DNA of 64,000 nucleotides from Anthopleura xanthogrammica (GCA_964019055.1 OZ025224.1:8840757-8904756); one strand, 5' to 3'. Positions 20,416 to 34,192 are shown, numbered from the stretch's first letter. The notes: generated by a model from the sequence alone, not told the origin. Translations and numbers: made by a program.

Positions 20416-23400
20416 ATGAATGATACGGACGAGGAAGAAAAGGTTACCGTAAACAAAGGTGAGTTTTGAGGGAGATTTAGTGCTAAAATGGCTCGAATAT
20501 TCCATAGTAGCTCTCAAGCTTGATTGGTTACAGAACACTCGTACTCGCTTGTTGCTGACTCAAGACTTGTCGTATAGACTCCATCGGTTCGATCTAGAAA
20601 TATTCTAAACAGCGCCTTTTGTTTTTTTGTATACAATATATTTATTCTTACGGCCGTGAAAGAAGGAAGGTCAGTTTTGATTTCAATAAACGCGAAGAGA
20701 ACTCAAGTTTACTCAGGATTCAATATTCGTAAATTTTAATCTTCACTCCGTTCGTGATGTAAGTTAAATCTCTTGAAACAAACTTCTAAACGCTTACCCC
20801 GGTGCTTAAAATAAAAAAACGATTGGCCGACATTAACCCAGGAATTATAACATTCCAGTGAAGGCATCCATTGGTCATGAATTTCATATTTGCTCGTCTA
20901 ATTTTTTTGTATAAGCGAGTTTGCTTTGAGGCTTATAATTATCTTGGTAGGGATAATGAGTGAATCCAAAATGACAAGATTTTGAATCGCTTGAATTATT
21001 TTATCACAGTGCTCTGCCACAGTTTAGATCACATATTATAAGCCATCTGTTTAAATCCAGGAATTTTCTTCTATTTTTTTCCTAGCGATTTTATTGAAAA
21101 TCTTATTATTTCTCAAGTGAAACTTTTAAAGTGATCGCGAAAAAAAAATTGACTCCATCGGCGCTTGATGTCCAATGGTGACAAAAGTCTTCGGCAATAA
21201 TTTTTTTTTCTTTTTGGATTTCTGTCTCATCTAAAATGGATTATTGGCTTGCTTCCCAGAGATAACACTTGTGCTCTGGTTTTTGTTACGAGGAGATACT
21301 TGAACATAGAGCTATGTTACTCCATTACGAATGATAATTTAAGCTCCGTTACTTATGGATTTCAAATTGATTTGTTTTACAAGTAAATTTCTGAAGAATA
21401 TTCTTTTAGATTTTTGTGTTTTTGGGCATACGATAGTGATCACATCAGCAGGTTTAGTCTTGAAAATGGACTATGAAATCCGAGAAACTTTGGGTTGTTT
21501 TCTTGACCCTGAATTAACAATATACTATTTATTGTAACAGCGATTCATTTATGTACATTATCTGTTCTCTGAGATCAGAAGAAACTACTTACTTTATCTA
21601 GCTGAAATATCTCTTCTAAATGAAGGAGTAACCACAAAAATGTTGATTTTCTTTTTGTGTTATTGGACGTAAAGGTTATTATCAATCAATCAAGGGCAGG
21701 CAAAGATTGTGTTTATTCTAGTTGGGTGCTGATCGAGAAAGTAATAACGCACGCATAAAAATTGAGACAAAAAAAATCCATGAGTCTAGCTAGTTCTAAC
21801 ATAATATTTTATATTTGCAATAATCCTGCAGTTTAGTATTGGTTAGAGCTTTTGAGTCATATTAGTTGAAGAATACATCACTTATAACTTAATACTAATG
21901 AAGTTAAAAATGAGTATAAACCAGCAGGGGTTAGTTATTGAATCGTGATTATATAAGTATCATACTATTGGCAGTGAATCAATCTCTCTTATGTATGGTT
22001 GAAGGTCAAAAGTTTTGCACACAATCAAGAATTACCCTTATTCGTTATGTCGGATGTGGGATATAAGTATGTTTAAATTTAGTTAATCCATGTTTTGATA
22101 ATAAGTCATTCATTATTAGATCCAATTGTTTTTGTCATAGAAAAAATATTACTTTAGGAAAAATAATAACGATGATCATCATCATCATCATCATCATCAT
22201 TACTACTCATTATCATTATTAACATTATCATAGATGAACATTGGCTAGTACTCTCAGTACCTTTAAAAAGGATAGTAAAGACATTTTATATCATTAAGCT
22301 TTCAATTTTTAACCCCTATTTATATTAGCCCCATTAGACCATTGAGAATTGTCTGAAATCCTTTATCATCAATATCATCATTATCATCATCGTCATTATC
22401 ATTATTGATGCTGTTGTTTACTATGATGATGATGATGATGATGTTTAACTCATAATTTTGATCTGCTATTACATGCTATGAAGGATGAAAATATCCTTAA
22501 GGCCTGTTTACACCAGTGATTTTTGTGGTGAAAATATAATAAATTTTGCCTCCTAAATTCTAAAGAGACATTTGTGCATGTAATCTTGGTGTCCAGAATA
22601 AAGATTTATAAGTTAATCATTTACCATTTTTGGCTAAGACCAAAATGGCTACAAAAATTGCCAGTGTAAACAGGCCTTTACTATCTGATGTTTTAAAATA
22701 TATATATATATTAATCTTGATTTTACTAATGCTTGAGAATTTATAACCCTGGCCTTTTGGCTATACCTGTAGCTTGTTATTTTGTTCCAGTAGAAGGATC
22801 CATGGGTTAAAGAGCATTGGCTTACTGCCAATTATATTGTATTTAAATCAATTTAGTTGTCAATCATGCTAGTAACATTACAGCACTAGAGGTTTACAGA
22901 AATGTTAAAATAAATTTAATGTTAAATTTACCTTTGCTTCAAAAACATTATAATTTCACACCAAAAATTTTCCTATTTTTGTATCTTTATTTAATTAAAT
23001 TAAATTGTGACAATAAATAATCCGAGATTGGACTGTCTGCATACATAATTTTAATTTCTAAATTTTAGTTTGTAGTACATCCTTAAAGTATACAGAAAGA
23101 ATAACATCAGTTTTACTTATAACGACAAAAGAATATAATTTTTCTCTCTTGAAATATTATTTTGTTATTGTTTTGGAAACCACAAATTATATTATAATTC
23201 TGGCACGAGGAATGTTTTCCATGTGCTTGACAGTGTTTTGTTGCGTGTGTCCTTGCCCAGACCACCTGCCCTCCCCAACAAAGGGTATCACATAAACAAG
23301 ATCAGCAAAAGGACAGCTAAAATATTCTGTTTGAACTAACACATCTGAATATATGTTCCCATATACACAAAGATTAAAATAAAATATTGTAATAACTTAT

Positions 23401-26400
23401 ATAAACCTAATGAATTTTCTTAAACCTTTTTATTCTTAGTGAATAAGACCAGAGTTGTTCAAATATTTATGACGATGCTAATACATTAATTAATATGTGC
23501 ATGTATTTGCACAAATTAACACATCCAAGCAGCTTATTGTCATTTGTCTATTATAGCAGATAGAGTCCATATTGTATTACTAAGCTTAGGATAAAAAGTT
23601 AACACCTCGACTGACTCTAGTTCTGTAGGAATTTTTCTGTGTTCTTTTAAGTTATTGTTGGTTTAATAGTCAAGATTTGAATGCTGTTTTTGAGACGTAC
23701 TTTAAGATGCAATCACATATTGTAAGACAGAGAGTTCTTCCACGTTCCAAAGTGACTGTATTTTATGGTGAGAGAATCATTCATTATGATTTCCTATTTC
23801 CTTCATATCTCATTTAATTTTTATAATGCTTAGATGGGAAGAACAATGTCAGGTAGTTAAATAAATATTTTGAAAACAGCCTTTATGACAGATATTGTTA
23901 CTGTTTCAATCTACCTAGCCTAGTTTTCAACAAACCAAGTGAAACAGCAAAGCCAAAGTTACAACATGAAAAGCATGTGCTTGGCACAAAATTAAAATAA
24001 TTAGATAAATATATATACTTTTCAATAGATCTCTTAAAACAATCATTCTTTCTTTTGTTTTTGTGTGTCTCTTTATTTTGATATGTATGTAGCTTAATAT
24101 TAGAGAAAGATAACAAGCAAAAATGTACATGATTTTGCCATTAACTTTGAACAAGCCTGGTGCCTTCCTTGTAAAAAATATTGTGAATTTAGGCTTTTAA
24201 GGAACCTCTGGTAGAATTATAAATCAAGATAGCTTATTTTTTCAGTAACAGTTTTTCTTTTTTCCACATGGAATGCATGCTGTCATTGTTGTTGACTTAC
24301 CCCTCATTCTGAATTACTGTTTGAATATATTATAACGCAAAGAGTATGACATAATGTTTCAAATATGCTTTACCATTTTTGTGGTAGATTATTTAGTATA
24401 TACATATTGCTCATTCTTAACATGTAGTTGCTTTACATTCTTAGTTTGTCAAGACTTCAGAGTAAGGGAAGATGGAGCATTGGCTAGTAAACTACAAGAT
24501 GAGGAATGTAAGTTTATAAGTATATATTTTCATATTTAAAATTTGTTGTTTCAGAGTTTCATTATCCCAAGTTTCAATAATGTTTATATCCATCATTGCT
24601 AGAAGGTTCTTTAGAAAGGTTTAAGTTAGATTCTAAATCTAAAAGAACATTCATAATTTGTTTAACAGTATATGCATAGATAAAGTTTAAAAGTTAAAAC
24701 CAAAAATTATGATTAAAAAAATGAGATTAAAAGGAGAATGATGTCATGATATTTGGCACTAATAATACAAGTGTAGAGAGCTCGAGGAAGGAAGGAAGGA
24801 AAATGGCACAATCCTTGGCATTAAAACTATTAGTAATAGAATACTATGCCATATCATATTTTAGATAAAATTTTACTCCTGAAATAACTTTTAGAGATGC
24901 TATCTTATTACATTTATAAATATTCTCAAAAAACAATTTTGTACCAAAGATTAAGGAAAGCTATTTCAAAGAATAGTCTTTTGTCCTTCCTTAATTGTAA
25001 ATTTGAGAACTACATTATCATGCATTTATTGTTCAACAAATTCAAATTTGATCTATGAGTTAAATTCCTATTTGAATTGTGAGCAAGCTATGCCTGAACT
25101 GCAATCAGCACAGAGATTTTTTGGGGGTTTGCTCAAGGTGAGGGTTTTTAATGACTCCAACGTGAAAGTGAAAAATAGCAGTGTTTGACATGAATGTTTT
25201 GGCTGAGTAACTTATTAAATCAAATCAAATGTTTGTTTTTTATTTCATTCTGCTTTCTTTAATATTTTCTTCAATTTTTTTCTGATGACTTTATGTAATG
25301 ATGATCTTAAAAATATGATGAATTAATTAAAAAAGGAAGTGAAAAAAAATTTGAAACTTGTTTACAAACAGAACCAAATGAAAGGGAAAATAAAATTTTG
25401 GTTTCTAGTTTCCACATCAATAACAAAATTGCAATTTATTAACTAAGGAATTGAAAAACATTTTTTTCTCAGGTGTTGATCTAACTCGTAATTTTATTGT
25501 TGTGTTGTATTTTAATTTTCAGTCCAAAAGCATTACGGCATGAACAGAAATGAAAGAAAGAGTGTGCGAACTGATGTTCGTGTGGCCAAGCAAACTTACC
25601 TAGAGGAAATAAGAACAGCTCAACTCTTGCCAGAAGATGAGCTAAGTAAAATGTGAGTTTTAAAATAACAGTTATTATATGGCAATTAAGGGTGGCATAG
25701 TGATAATGCACTTGCTTTTTACATGTACCTCTGGGATCTCAGGTTTGATTCCTGGGCTCAATCAATATCATCTGAAAGTAGAGTTTGTTGGGCCTCTCCC
25801 TTGATGCAAGGGTTTTTCTCCAGGTTCTCAAGTTTTCCTCCCTCCACAAAACCTAAATTCCAATTCGATCTGTGAGTTAGCCATGCCCTGACTTAGATCT
25901 GCCAATAGGTTATTTCAGGGTACATTAAATGAAGGATTTGAAGGTTAATACAATAAATTCTAGATGAACTTTGTTATCATTTGAATTAATCAATGGTATT
26001 AAGATATATAATATGAAACATAATCAGGGTATATCTTTGATACAATCTGTTTTTGGGATAATTTATCTGTTATTTGTAATCTTGAATACTAATGCTTTTC
26101 TTATGTTGTGTTAGGGAAGAAACAGATAAATGGCTTGCTAAGGATCTTCAGGACAAGCTGCATGATGAGGTGATTAAACTTAATGGTTGTTTTAATCTTA
26201 GATTTATTACCTTTGCTGTTTTTCTCCATTTATCTCGTGAAATAGAAATAGAGTTTAGGGTCAAACTGATAATGACTTGAATACAACAAGTGAATAAAAA
26301 GGAAACGTAAACACTGTGTAAAAGAGTTTATAGCTGTACTGATGTTTCAGACGGATGTTAGCCCTAATAAACAGGATTTATCAGTGCATCTCTACAGAGT

Positions 26401-29400
26401 AGCTATTCATCCACTTAAATTCCGATTGGAATTTAGAAGTTGATTTTGCAGAGGGAAGAAAACTGGAGAACCAAGAGAAAAATCCTCAAAGCACAGGAGA
26501 GAACCAACAAGCAACTCTACTCACATATGACAATGAGCCCCGTGGGACTCAAACCTAGCTCATATTCGTGAGAGGCTGATATTTTGGCACTTAATTACAA
26601 TTTTTAATACGCTCCTTTTACCTCATCTAACAAAACTCTATTTCCATAACGACCATAATGTTCATCAATAAAAGCCTAAGAAGTACTATCATCTTATGTC
26701 TAATGTGTATTTAAAGAGTTTATAGTAGCATTATAATATGTGGGCTTTAGATAGTGCAATAATCTGGTTTAAGTCCTGACCAACTGTAACCTTTTATCTC
26801 ATTTTATAAAAGAAACCGCCAGTCAGAAGTTTGGATATCTGATACAGTAGTTGTTAGTCAATATTTCTTAAAGTTTGGGATGACATTAGGGATACTATGA
26901 TGATAGGCCTAGGGATAAGTCTTTTGTTCTCTTTCCCAGGGGACACCAAAAACAAGAGTATGCCCTAGCAGTAGGGTAACCCTACATTCATGAAAACAGC
27001 TTCTAAAGATTACAGTCCAAATAGATCACAGGTCAATATTAATCTCAGTATTAACTTTTTAATGATTTTTGTTACAGGAAAGAAAAGAAATACAGCAACA
27101 ACAAGAAATTGAGTCTCATGATGCTGTAAGTGGCTTGCAAATCCCACACATTTTTTTTAGCATCTTATTATTTTACAATTATTTACTGATGATCACTGAG
27201 ACTGAGGTCAATAATTGTTTTAGTATTATTACACGAGCGATCATTCGAAAATATCTATTTATTTCTAAAATGTAGATATTATTTTTCGGATTTTGAAAGA
27301 GACTTGTATCAACAAAGGAAACATGCGCTATCCTATATTCACCAGTAGGAGTTATAGAGATATTCTGAAGTTCTCAACCAATCAGCGCATGTGATTTTCT
27401 GTAATAACCTTAGTAATGATACTAATATATGTTAATATTATGATATAAAGTAAGCTTATTTTACTCCTGTAATCTTGCATAATGAACTTTTTCATTAATC
27501 AAGCTTATAGATAATAAAATTTTAAAATAAATAAATAAAAGTTTTATTATTATTACTATTAATTATTATTATGTAGAATATTTTAATCCTCTACTCTTGC
27601 ACTGTCGGTTATTTTTATTGATTTTATTGTTTTAAAATGAAATTTGTTTTATAGAAAGTAGCAAAACAACTACAAATGCGCGAGAAAGAAAAATTTGATC
27701 GAGAATGGCGAAGGAAAACCGAACGAGAGGAAGAAGAGAGAAGACATTTACAACGAACTATGGAAGAATTAAATCCAAGTGAACGAGGTAAGACTTTTAT
27801 CCTAAGTTTATCAAGGTTCTGAAGTTCTCAAAATTGTCTCAAATTTGTCACCAAATTTTCAACTTTTAAAAAGAAAAAAGGAAACAGATAAAATATTTGT
27901 ACTTACGTTTAAGTAGTAGACGTCTCCTTGGGGTAAAATGATTCCAAAAATGGCAAAAACGGGGAAACAATGAAGCAAAAATGGTACGAGAACAGCGAAG
28001 GAAACAAAATGGCGGACGAACATTCCAATAGTCGTTTTAAATTGCGCGCGCGTCTAATCAGATAATTAGATTTTTTGGATGGCGGTAAAATGGTAGCTAC
28101 CGCTGATACGAAATGTAAGCGAGCTAACATTCTCTTCTCTTCTCTTCTCTTCTCTTCTCTTCTCTTCTCTTCTCTTCTCTTCTCTTCTCTTCTCTTCTCT
28201 TCTCTTCTCTTCTCTTCTCTTCTCTTCTCTTCTCTTCTCTTCTCTTCTCTTCTCTTCTCTTCTCTTCTCTTCTCTTCTCTTCTCTTCTCTTCTGTGTTCT
28301 TTTGCTTTCTTTTCCTCGAAATTGCACATTGTTTGTATAGGAAATTTTTCAAATCTAACGCGATATTTTCTGAAATGAATAGACCCAAGAAGAAGACCTC
28401 CAAGTAGTCATGTCAGTGAACCCATACCTATAAATGGCCACACTGACGGCGTCCAAAAAAGAGTCCGAAGAACCAACAGCAAAGAAGACAAGAGACGAAG
28501 TACCGGAAGCGGAAGTAGCGGTGGCAGTGTTGGCAAAGAAGAGAGAAGACTAAAGCATTCACCAGATTACGGCAATGGAGCAGTTGTAGCGCTGCCACCC
28601 CCCGAAAATGGCGGAGGAGGGAGATTGGAATCTGATAGAATTATAATGGCTGATGGGACTGCGATAGATTTGTTTGATAATGAAGAAGATAAACAGAAGG
28701 CGCGGAAGTTACAACGGGTCAAGAAAGATGAGGAATACGCGAAGATGCTGCAAGACCAAGAAAGACGGGTACGATTTTGCGAGTTTTGTTAGTTCTTGAT
28801 AAGGTTTTTACAGCGCTTCCAAAATCATACGCACGAAATCGTACAGTTTGCCGTCGCGACGCAGTGGGTTTTGGGGGACGTCAATCAAGGCGTTTCTTTG
28901 ACATTCCATAGTCACGTGCCCTTGATAACTTTGTGTTTCCCGCCAAGTCATGGAAACATCTTGATTAACGTCCACTTAAATCCTTTTTTTACGGGGTTGT
29001 AGCAAATTGTATGATTTTGCGCGCGAATTGAAAGCACTTTAAATAAAAGTGGGGTAACTGACGCAAACGGCGCGAAGGAGAGCCATGAAATCTGGGAACA
29101 TCCTTTGTCGACTTTTCTTCATTGGCTTCCTTTCCAAACAAGCATTCATTAATATTCATCCATCTTTCTTTTGAATTTTTTAGATTGTCGAAGTAGAGAG
29201 AATGGCTTCTGAAGATCGAAGACTTGCAATGGAAGAACAAGATCGGGTAAGTTGGAAAAACGATTACAAAATGCATAAAATTTAATAGATCAAATCCGCT
29301 ATTTTCGTGGTATTCAACAAAAAAGTGATTCCTCAGCTTTCTTTGTTAGTGCCACCAACATGGCCGCCGCCATGACTTTGTCAATTGACTCTCGTGGAAA

Positions 29401-31024
29401 TGATTGCAAACCATTAATTACGTACTTCTCGTTTTGTAGGAGTTTGCCAGACATCTTCAACGTAAAGAATATCAGCGACTTAAAAGAGATCAAAAAGAGA
29501 GACAAATGCAACGGGCAAATAGTGTGCCATCTGACAGACATTCTATGTCCATTGAGGTATGTCAGTACTTTGCAAGTTAGGGAGTAATAGCATCAGGTCA
29601 AAACGGAAAGGAGAACTGAGTTGATTTGAGATATGCGCGCGCACGTGTGAGGGTCATTCAAGTTTTGAAGCTAAAAATACAATTCTTAATTTTCCCGCAA
29701 TTTTCTCGTTGATCTGCATTGCAACTATTCCTAGCGCAATATTAATTGCTCGTTTCCCTTGCGCTTTGGTAAGTTCTCGTAATACTTCCTAATTGAACAT
29801 AATATATTTGTTTTACAGGATCCTCGTCGCCTGCCCTCATACGAAGAGGCGGTACATCGCAACCAATTGCCTGATCTTCTACCTAACCACGATTTTGATC
29901 CCGAGAACCTTCACGAACGTGAGCGCGACAGATCAATTTATTCATCTACCCGCTCTTCAAGGAGCACTGCCTCTCAATCTCCACCGACAGAGAGACGTAC
30001 GACCAATCCAGACAAGGTGGAACGAAGAGAGCACACGCGGGAAGATGGGCGCATCTCATCTAGAGGGCCCTCATCGGCTGATCATAGAAGCATTGCCTCT
30101 CAATCTCCACCGACAGAGAGACGTACGACCAATCCAGACAAGGTTGAAAGAAGAGAGTACACGCGGGAAGATGGGCGCATCTCATCTAGAGGGCCCTCAT
30201 CGGCTGATCATAGAAGCATTGCCTCTCAATCTCCACCGACAGAGAGACGTACGACCAATCCAGACAAGGTTGAAAGAAGAGAGTACACGCGGGAAGATGG
30301 GCGCATCTCATCTAGAGGGCCCTCTTCGGCTGATCATAGGAGGTCAACACACATGGATGACAGACGCTCGGATAGAGAATATGGTAGAAGTGGTGGAAGG
30401 GAGCATAGGGAACATCGAGCACCATCGCCGACACGAAATGGACACCCATCGAAAGATTATAAAGTGGATTCCAACGAGCATAGAAAGGGGTTCGATAATA
30501 TAGAGAAGGGTTGTCATAGATATGGCGAGAAAGAAGCACCTGTTTGGCTCACACGAGATTCCGTATGTTCCTCGAACTCTCCACCACGAGAAAGACACGA
30601 GTACCCCGAAAATAACCATGGTTCATCGCGGTCATCGTATGCCTCATCTGGGCAAAGCTCTTGTGACCGTCGATCGCAAACGTCAGGTCATACAGGATCG
30701 CCTTCTTCGCGAGCGGATGTCTGGGAGCGATTTGATGATGATGAGTCGTTCGTAGAATCTCGACATAACAGACCATCTCGCAGTCGCACCGTCGCGAGTT
30801 CACACCCAACTCACTACGAAAGAGAACGACCGAAGTCATACAACGTGGTTGAAAATATAGACCCCACATTCAAGCGAGAAAGGAAGGGTTCTGAAGACGA
30901 CGCTAAAGACCAAAATCCTGAAGAAAAAGCTAAAGTCATTCCTTTGATTAAACCCCATCGACGGAAAAGCGCTGAAAGGAAAAGAGATCGAAATACCGAG
31001 AAAGAAAACTGCAAGCAACAATAG
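20416..31024 (+). CDS. CCDC50: CCDC50-like ubiquitin-binding coiled-coil protein (747 aa)
   Basis: CCDC50 (Ymer) proteins are cytosolic ubiquitin-binding adaptors acting in EGFR and NF-kB signalling and selective autophagy (family knowledge). Exons: 20416-20458, 24445-24507, 25523-25652, 26115-26169, 27078-27125, 27655-27787, 28383-28768, 29184-29246, 29440-29556, 29819-31024 (TAG); all phases agree. The N-terminus has the family pattern VCQDFRV...LASKLQDEE, then VRVAKQ and LAKDLQDKL helices (residues 15-155). MIU-like ubiquitin-binding helices include DEEYAKMLQDQERR near residue 275. LPSYEEA (351-357) resembles a PPxY-type motif. The last exon adds about 400 charged, Ser/Arg-rich, probably disordered residues with three 42-residue repeats, making the protein longer than the roughly 300-480 residues of vertebrate CCDC50. 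Intron 1 is about 4 kb. Convergent with PDE6D. Confidence 0.88.
22168..22203. repeat. (ATC)n microsatellite
   Basis: About ten ATC units in CCDC50 intron 1. A related ATC/GAT-rich stretch with both orientations lies at 22367-22443. Confidence 0.8.
22499..22678. mobile_element. MITE with AAGGCCTGTTTACAC ends
   Basis: Left end AAGGCCTGTTTACACCAGTG and right end CCAGTGTAAACAGGCCTT are inverted, and ATTTTTGT/ACAAAAAT continues the pairing inward. About 180 bp. TSD not resolved. Intron 1 of CCDC50. Confidence 0.75.
25686..25945 (+). mobile_element. SINE family S, best single copy
   Basis: Head AAGGGTGGCATAGTGATAAT, B box GGTTTGATTCC, body GAGTTTGTTGGGCCTCTCCC and AAGGGTTTTTCTCCAGG, CCTCCCTCCACAAAACCTAA, AATTCCAATTCGATC. 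It ends with one 57-bp tail unit (CTGTGAGTTAGCCATGCCC ... GGTTATTTCAGGGT). It shows the ancestral arrangement with a single tail unit. Intron 3 of CCDC50, starting 34 bases after the exon. Confidence 0.85.
26425..26590 (-). mobile_element. SINE family S copy without tail unit
   Basis: Minus strand: head CCTCTCACGAATATGAGC, B box GGTTTGAGTCC, TGAGTAGAGTTGCTTGTTGG, body GAGGATTTTTCTC, and end AAATTCCAATCGGAAT. Lies in CCDC50 intron 4. Confidence 0.65.
28131..28293 (+). repeat. (TTCTC)n pentanucleotide array, ~33 units
   Basis: Uninterrupted for 163 bp in intron 6 of CCDC50, ending 90 bases before exon 7. In the transcript it is a very long pyrimidine tract of UUCUC/CUUCUC, the preferred motif of polypyrimidine-tract-binding proteins. 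Open frames across it in all strands are artefacts. Confidence 0.95.
29963..30340 (+). repeat. Three in-frame 126-bp repeats inside CCDC50 exon 10
   Basis: Units start at 29963, 30089 and 30215. Each encodes 42 residues starting S(T/I)ASQSPPTERRTTNP and ending SSRGPSSADHR. Copies 1 and 2 differ at four bases; copies 2 and 3 at one internal base plus the end. Such identity indicates very recent expansion or homogenisation. Confidence 0.95.
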
Positions 31025-31682
31025 GAATTGTTCTTTAGGTTCTAAATAGGCTTACGAAAATTGATGATTTATGAATGGACATTAGCTACAAATCATTCAA
31101 CTATTCTTATTGACATTTTTCGTTTCTGCTTCTAAAGCTTACGACCATCAAATTCAAAGCGGTGACAGTGAATTTTCCTTTGATTGAAGCTAACCCAGAC
31201 GTTTCGCGTTTGTCAAGGTCGACGAAATAATACAGTGTTGGAAACCTGATAGTGCGCCATGTTTGGATACGTTCAACATTCAAGCATTTCTTGCCAACAT
31301 CAGTTCACCCCAGTACGTACAGTAATGGAGCTAGTTTGTGTTGCAAAGATAGATTATAAAATGACTTTCAAAACCATGGATTGTGATTGGAATGTTGATT
31401 GACATTTGGGAAGCCATTTGGTTCCCCAGGTACAGGTACCATACATTTACCATGCTCTTGAACAATGAAATATGCTATCATCTTTTACAGAATCTGCTGA
31501 TCAGCACCTGTAAACCTTCCACACTACAATGCATTTCACCCAACTAGATGATTTTACTGTCAAAAAATCAACTCCAATTTGATGCTCTCATTGTTTGCAG
31601 ATATACCCAATCATTAATGATTCGCCTTTGATCAGAACATTGCAAAAGACTTTTGATATTTTTATGAGAAACAATCTCCAAT

Positions 31683-31688
31683 AATAAA
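31683..31688 (+). terminator. Likely CCDC50 poly(A) signal
   Basis: Canonical AATAAA about 660 bases after the CCDC50 stop, on the sense strand. Inferred only from motif and position. Confidence 0.4.
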
Positions 31689-32819
31689 CTTGGAACAGAA
31701 TCCAAATAATAGACCCCTTCATGCCAGAAAGTAGTTGTCAGTCATTGGTCTTGTTACTGATACAATTTGTTCTATGGGTTTGTTTACATCAAGGTAGGCA
31801 ACCATAGTGCTAGAGACAAGTTTTTTTTTTCTTTCTCGAAAGAGAATACCAAAAAATAGATATATCTCTAGTAGTAGTAGTAGTAGATTCACCTCACCTT
31901 TCGTGTGAGCAAGGCCTAGCTAATTTTATTCAAATAGGCTGTGCACATGTTATATACAGCTATTTCAAAAAAGGTTGGTGAAGGTTTTGTTGCATGTTGC
32001 ATGTTGCTTACCAAGCTTGAAATGTATTATTAATATTCATATGTAAATAATGTCAGCACAGAAGAAAATATACTGGAAAAAAACTTGCAGACAAAGTTTG
32101 GGAAAATTCTATATCGTTGTGACCTCGGTTGCTTGAATTCACATCACCCATATGGCTTGGTATACGACATGCAAGAAAACCTTCAACAGACCTTTTAAGA
32201 AATAGCTGTATAATATCCTTCGCATCTGCTTTTAGTCTTGTTCCATTTAATCCCCCATTGTCCACTTCTACAAACGGCTGCAAAGGAGACAGATGTATAA
32301 TATGAAAAATTTCAGAGAAAAAAATTAATTCCTCAGCTGACTTTGTTCCCTTGAGAACTGATTATTATGTAAAGCTGGAATGAATAGGTTTGGTTTGAAC
32401 ACAGCCATAAGTGTAAATAAATAGAAAAAATGTTGCTAGAAATTTTATGCTGATGGAGTGGAATAAGAATTGTTGTTGCAAATATTAAAAATTTTACAGT
32501 TAGTGTGTTGTTTCTTTGTTATATTTCCGAGGGATGCATAACAACTATGGAGCTTAGTTGCGAGTATGGAAAGTAAGGGTAATTTGGAAATATTGCTCTT
32601 TGGGCACAGGCTAATCACTCTGATAGAAGAATAACATGAATATGTATTAGATTCTATCAATAAAAGTGCAGGCCTTAAAATAATGGTGAACACTTGTTTC
32701 CATAGCCTAAACTTCCCTTTGATCGGATGACTGGAATCAATTTTAGGGTTGGTTAGGTTTAGATTCCACTCCTTTCTTACAAGGGCATTTTGGGCTATGG
32801 AAACAAGTATCTACATAAA

Positions 32820-33015
32820 AATTTAATAATGGCTGTCACTGGACAATTTTCATCCAGAATTGGAACTTGTCTGGTCAAATCTTTGCCTTGCTGGTCATTT
32901 TGAAAAGTAACATTGAGCCAGAAATGAAGTATGACAGAGCTAAAACTAACTTGGCCAGTGATCATGACTGGTAACTGGCCTGCTGTTACTTCAGGTGGTG
33001 CCTCATCTCTACTCC
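32820..33015. repeat. ~190-bp dispersed repeat, copy 1
   Basis: Shares ATTGGAACTTG, GGTCATTTTGAA, ATTGAGCCAGAAA and CTAAAACTAACTTGGCCAGT with 33280-33475 in the same orientation, about 80% alike by eye. The similar minus-strand open frames in both are shadows of this repeat. Confidence 0.7.
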
Positions 33016-33279
33016 TGGCTAAAATATACTTTTCCTTTTTCACCCCTAGAAGGGAGTGACTTAAGATTTCAATATTTCAATCCCTAAAAGATATGACAAT
33101 CATCCCAGTTTTCAGTTTATGGGAGTACCCCCTCCCCCTTGGGTTATCCGCTGATTAAAACTACTTAGTAAGCAATCCCAGGTGCCATTTCTGAGAACCT
33201 ATATTTCATTTTACTATGCAGCCCCCTTACCGTATCTATTTTTTGGTTGACAAAAGAGAATGCAGAGCAAGATGAGGAA

Positions 33280-33475
33280 CGCAGGTCTTGAAATAACGGC
33301 TGGTGGTCATCAGACAATGTTCAGCCAGAATTGGAACTTGCCTGGTTGAAACCTTGCCTTGTTGGTCATTTTGAACAGTAAAATTGAGCCAGAAACAAGG
33401 TTTGACCAACCTAAAACTAACTTGGCCAGTCATCATGACCAGCGACTGACTGGTTGTTAGTTCAAGCCCTGGGAA
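33280..33475. repeat. ~190-bp dispersed repeat, copy 2
   Basis: Direct-orientation partner of 32820-33015, about 460 bp away. It ends TGACCAGCGACTGACTGGTT, which is partly palindromic. Class unknown. Confidence 0.7.
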
Positions 33476-34192
33476 GGTGTTGCCTAAACACCATGGTATC
33501 ACTAAAAATAATAAAACATAAAATTCTAATACTATGATTGATTTATTACAATATACAGCAGAATGAAAAAAGATAAAATACAGAATAAGTACAGTGATAA
33601 CTACAATTAAATTGCTATTCTTAAATAATAAATTACAATTTATCGTCTGAGATGTCATTTTTTTAGTCAGAAAATAGAAGTACTACTGAGAAATAAGATT
33701 CCCAATCAGCAGAGTTTGGAACGAATGGGATTCAAATATTTTTTTCTGCCAATGAAGGGAATGATGACATATAGACATTCTAACCAGGGCAATTTTTACG
33801 AAGTTTACCAAAGACAATGCTTAAATTTCATTAAAGAAATGATACTCTACGGAATGACATCTGGTCTTGCAACCAAGCTGGAAAGGTCTTTTACTTTCAT
33901 CATAGTCACTAGCTTGCATGCTTGGCTTTCTTATCGATTGGGAATTACCCTTACAAATTAACAAACATGCCTGTCCTGAACCCTACTTATCAACTCCCTT
34001 CGAAATTAAGGAAGAACTAATCAGACTGTCTTTTCACATTAAAAAAATACCTGGTTGATTAAGTAACTACTGCAATAGTCTAATACAGAGAAAATTATTG
34101 GTTCATTGTTTTTAGAATCAACATTTTGAATTTTTATATGATTAGTAATATACTAATTTTTGTGTGACCAAACAACTTACTGCAATTCTTGT

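Noticed and set aside
27909..28407. Arg-Glu-Glu-Lys and Leu-Phe-Ser-Ser repeat open frames
   Set aside because: TTCTC array in CCDC50 intron 6; no splice or family support.
32795..33658. Two similar minus-strand open frames (GQVSF...FWLN...NDQQGK)
   Set aside because: They mirror a non-coding ~190-bp dispersed repeat; no start, splice or family context.
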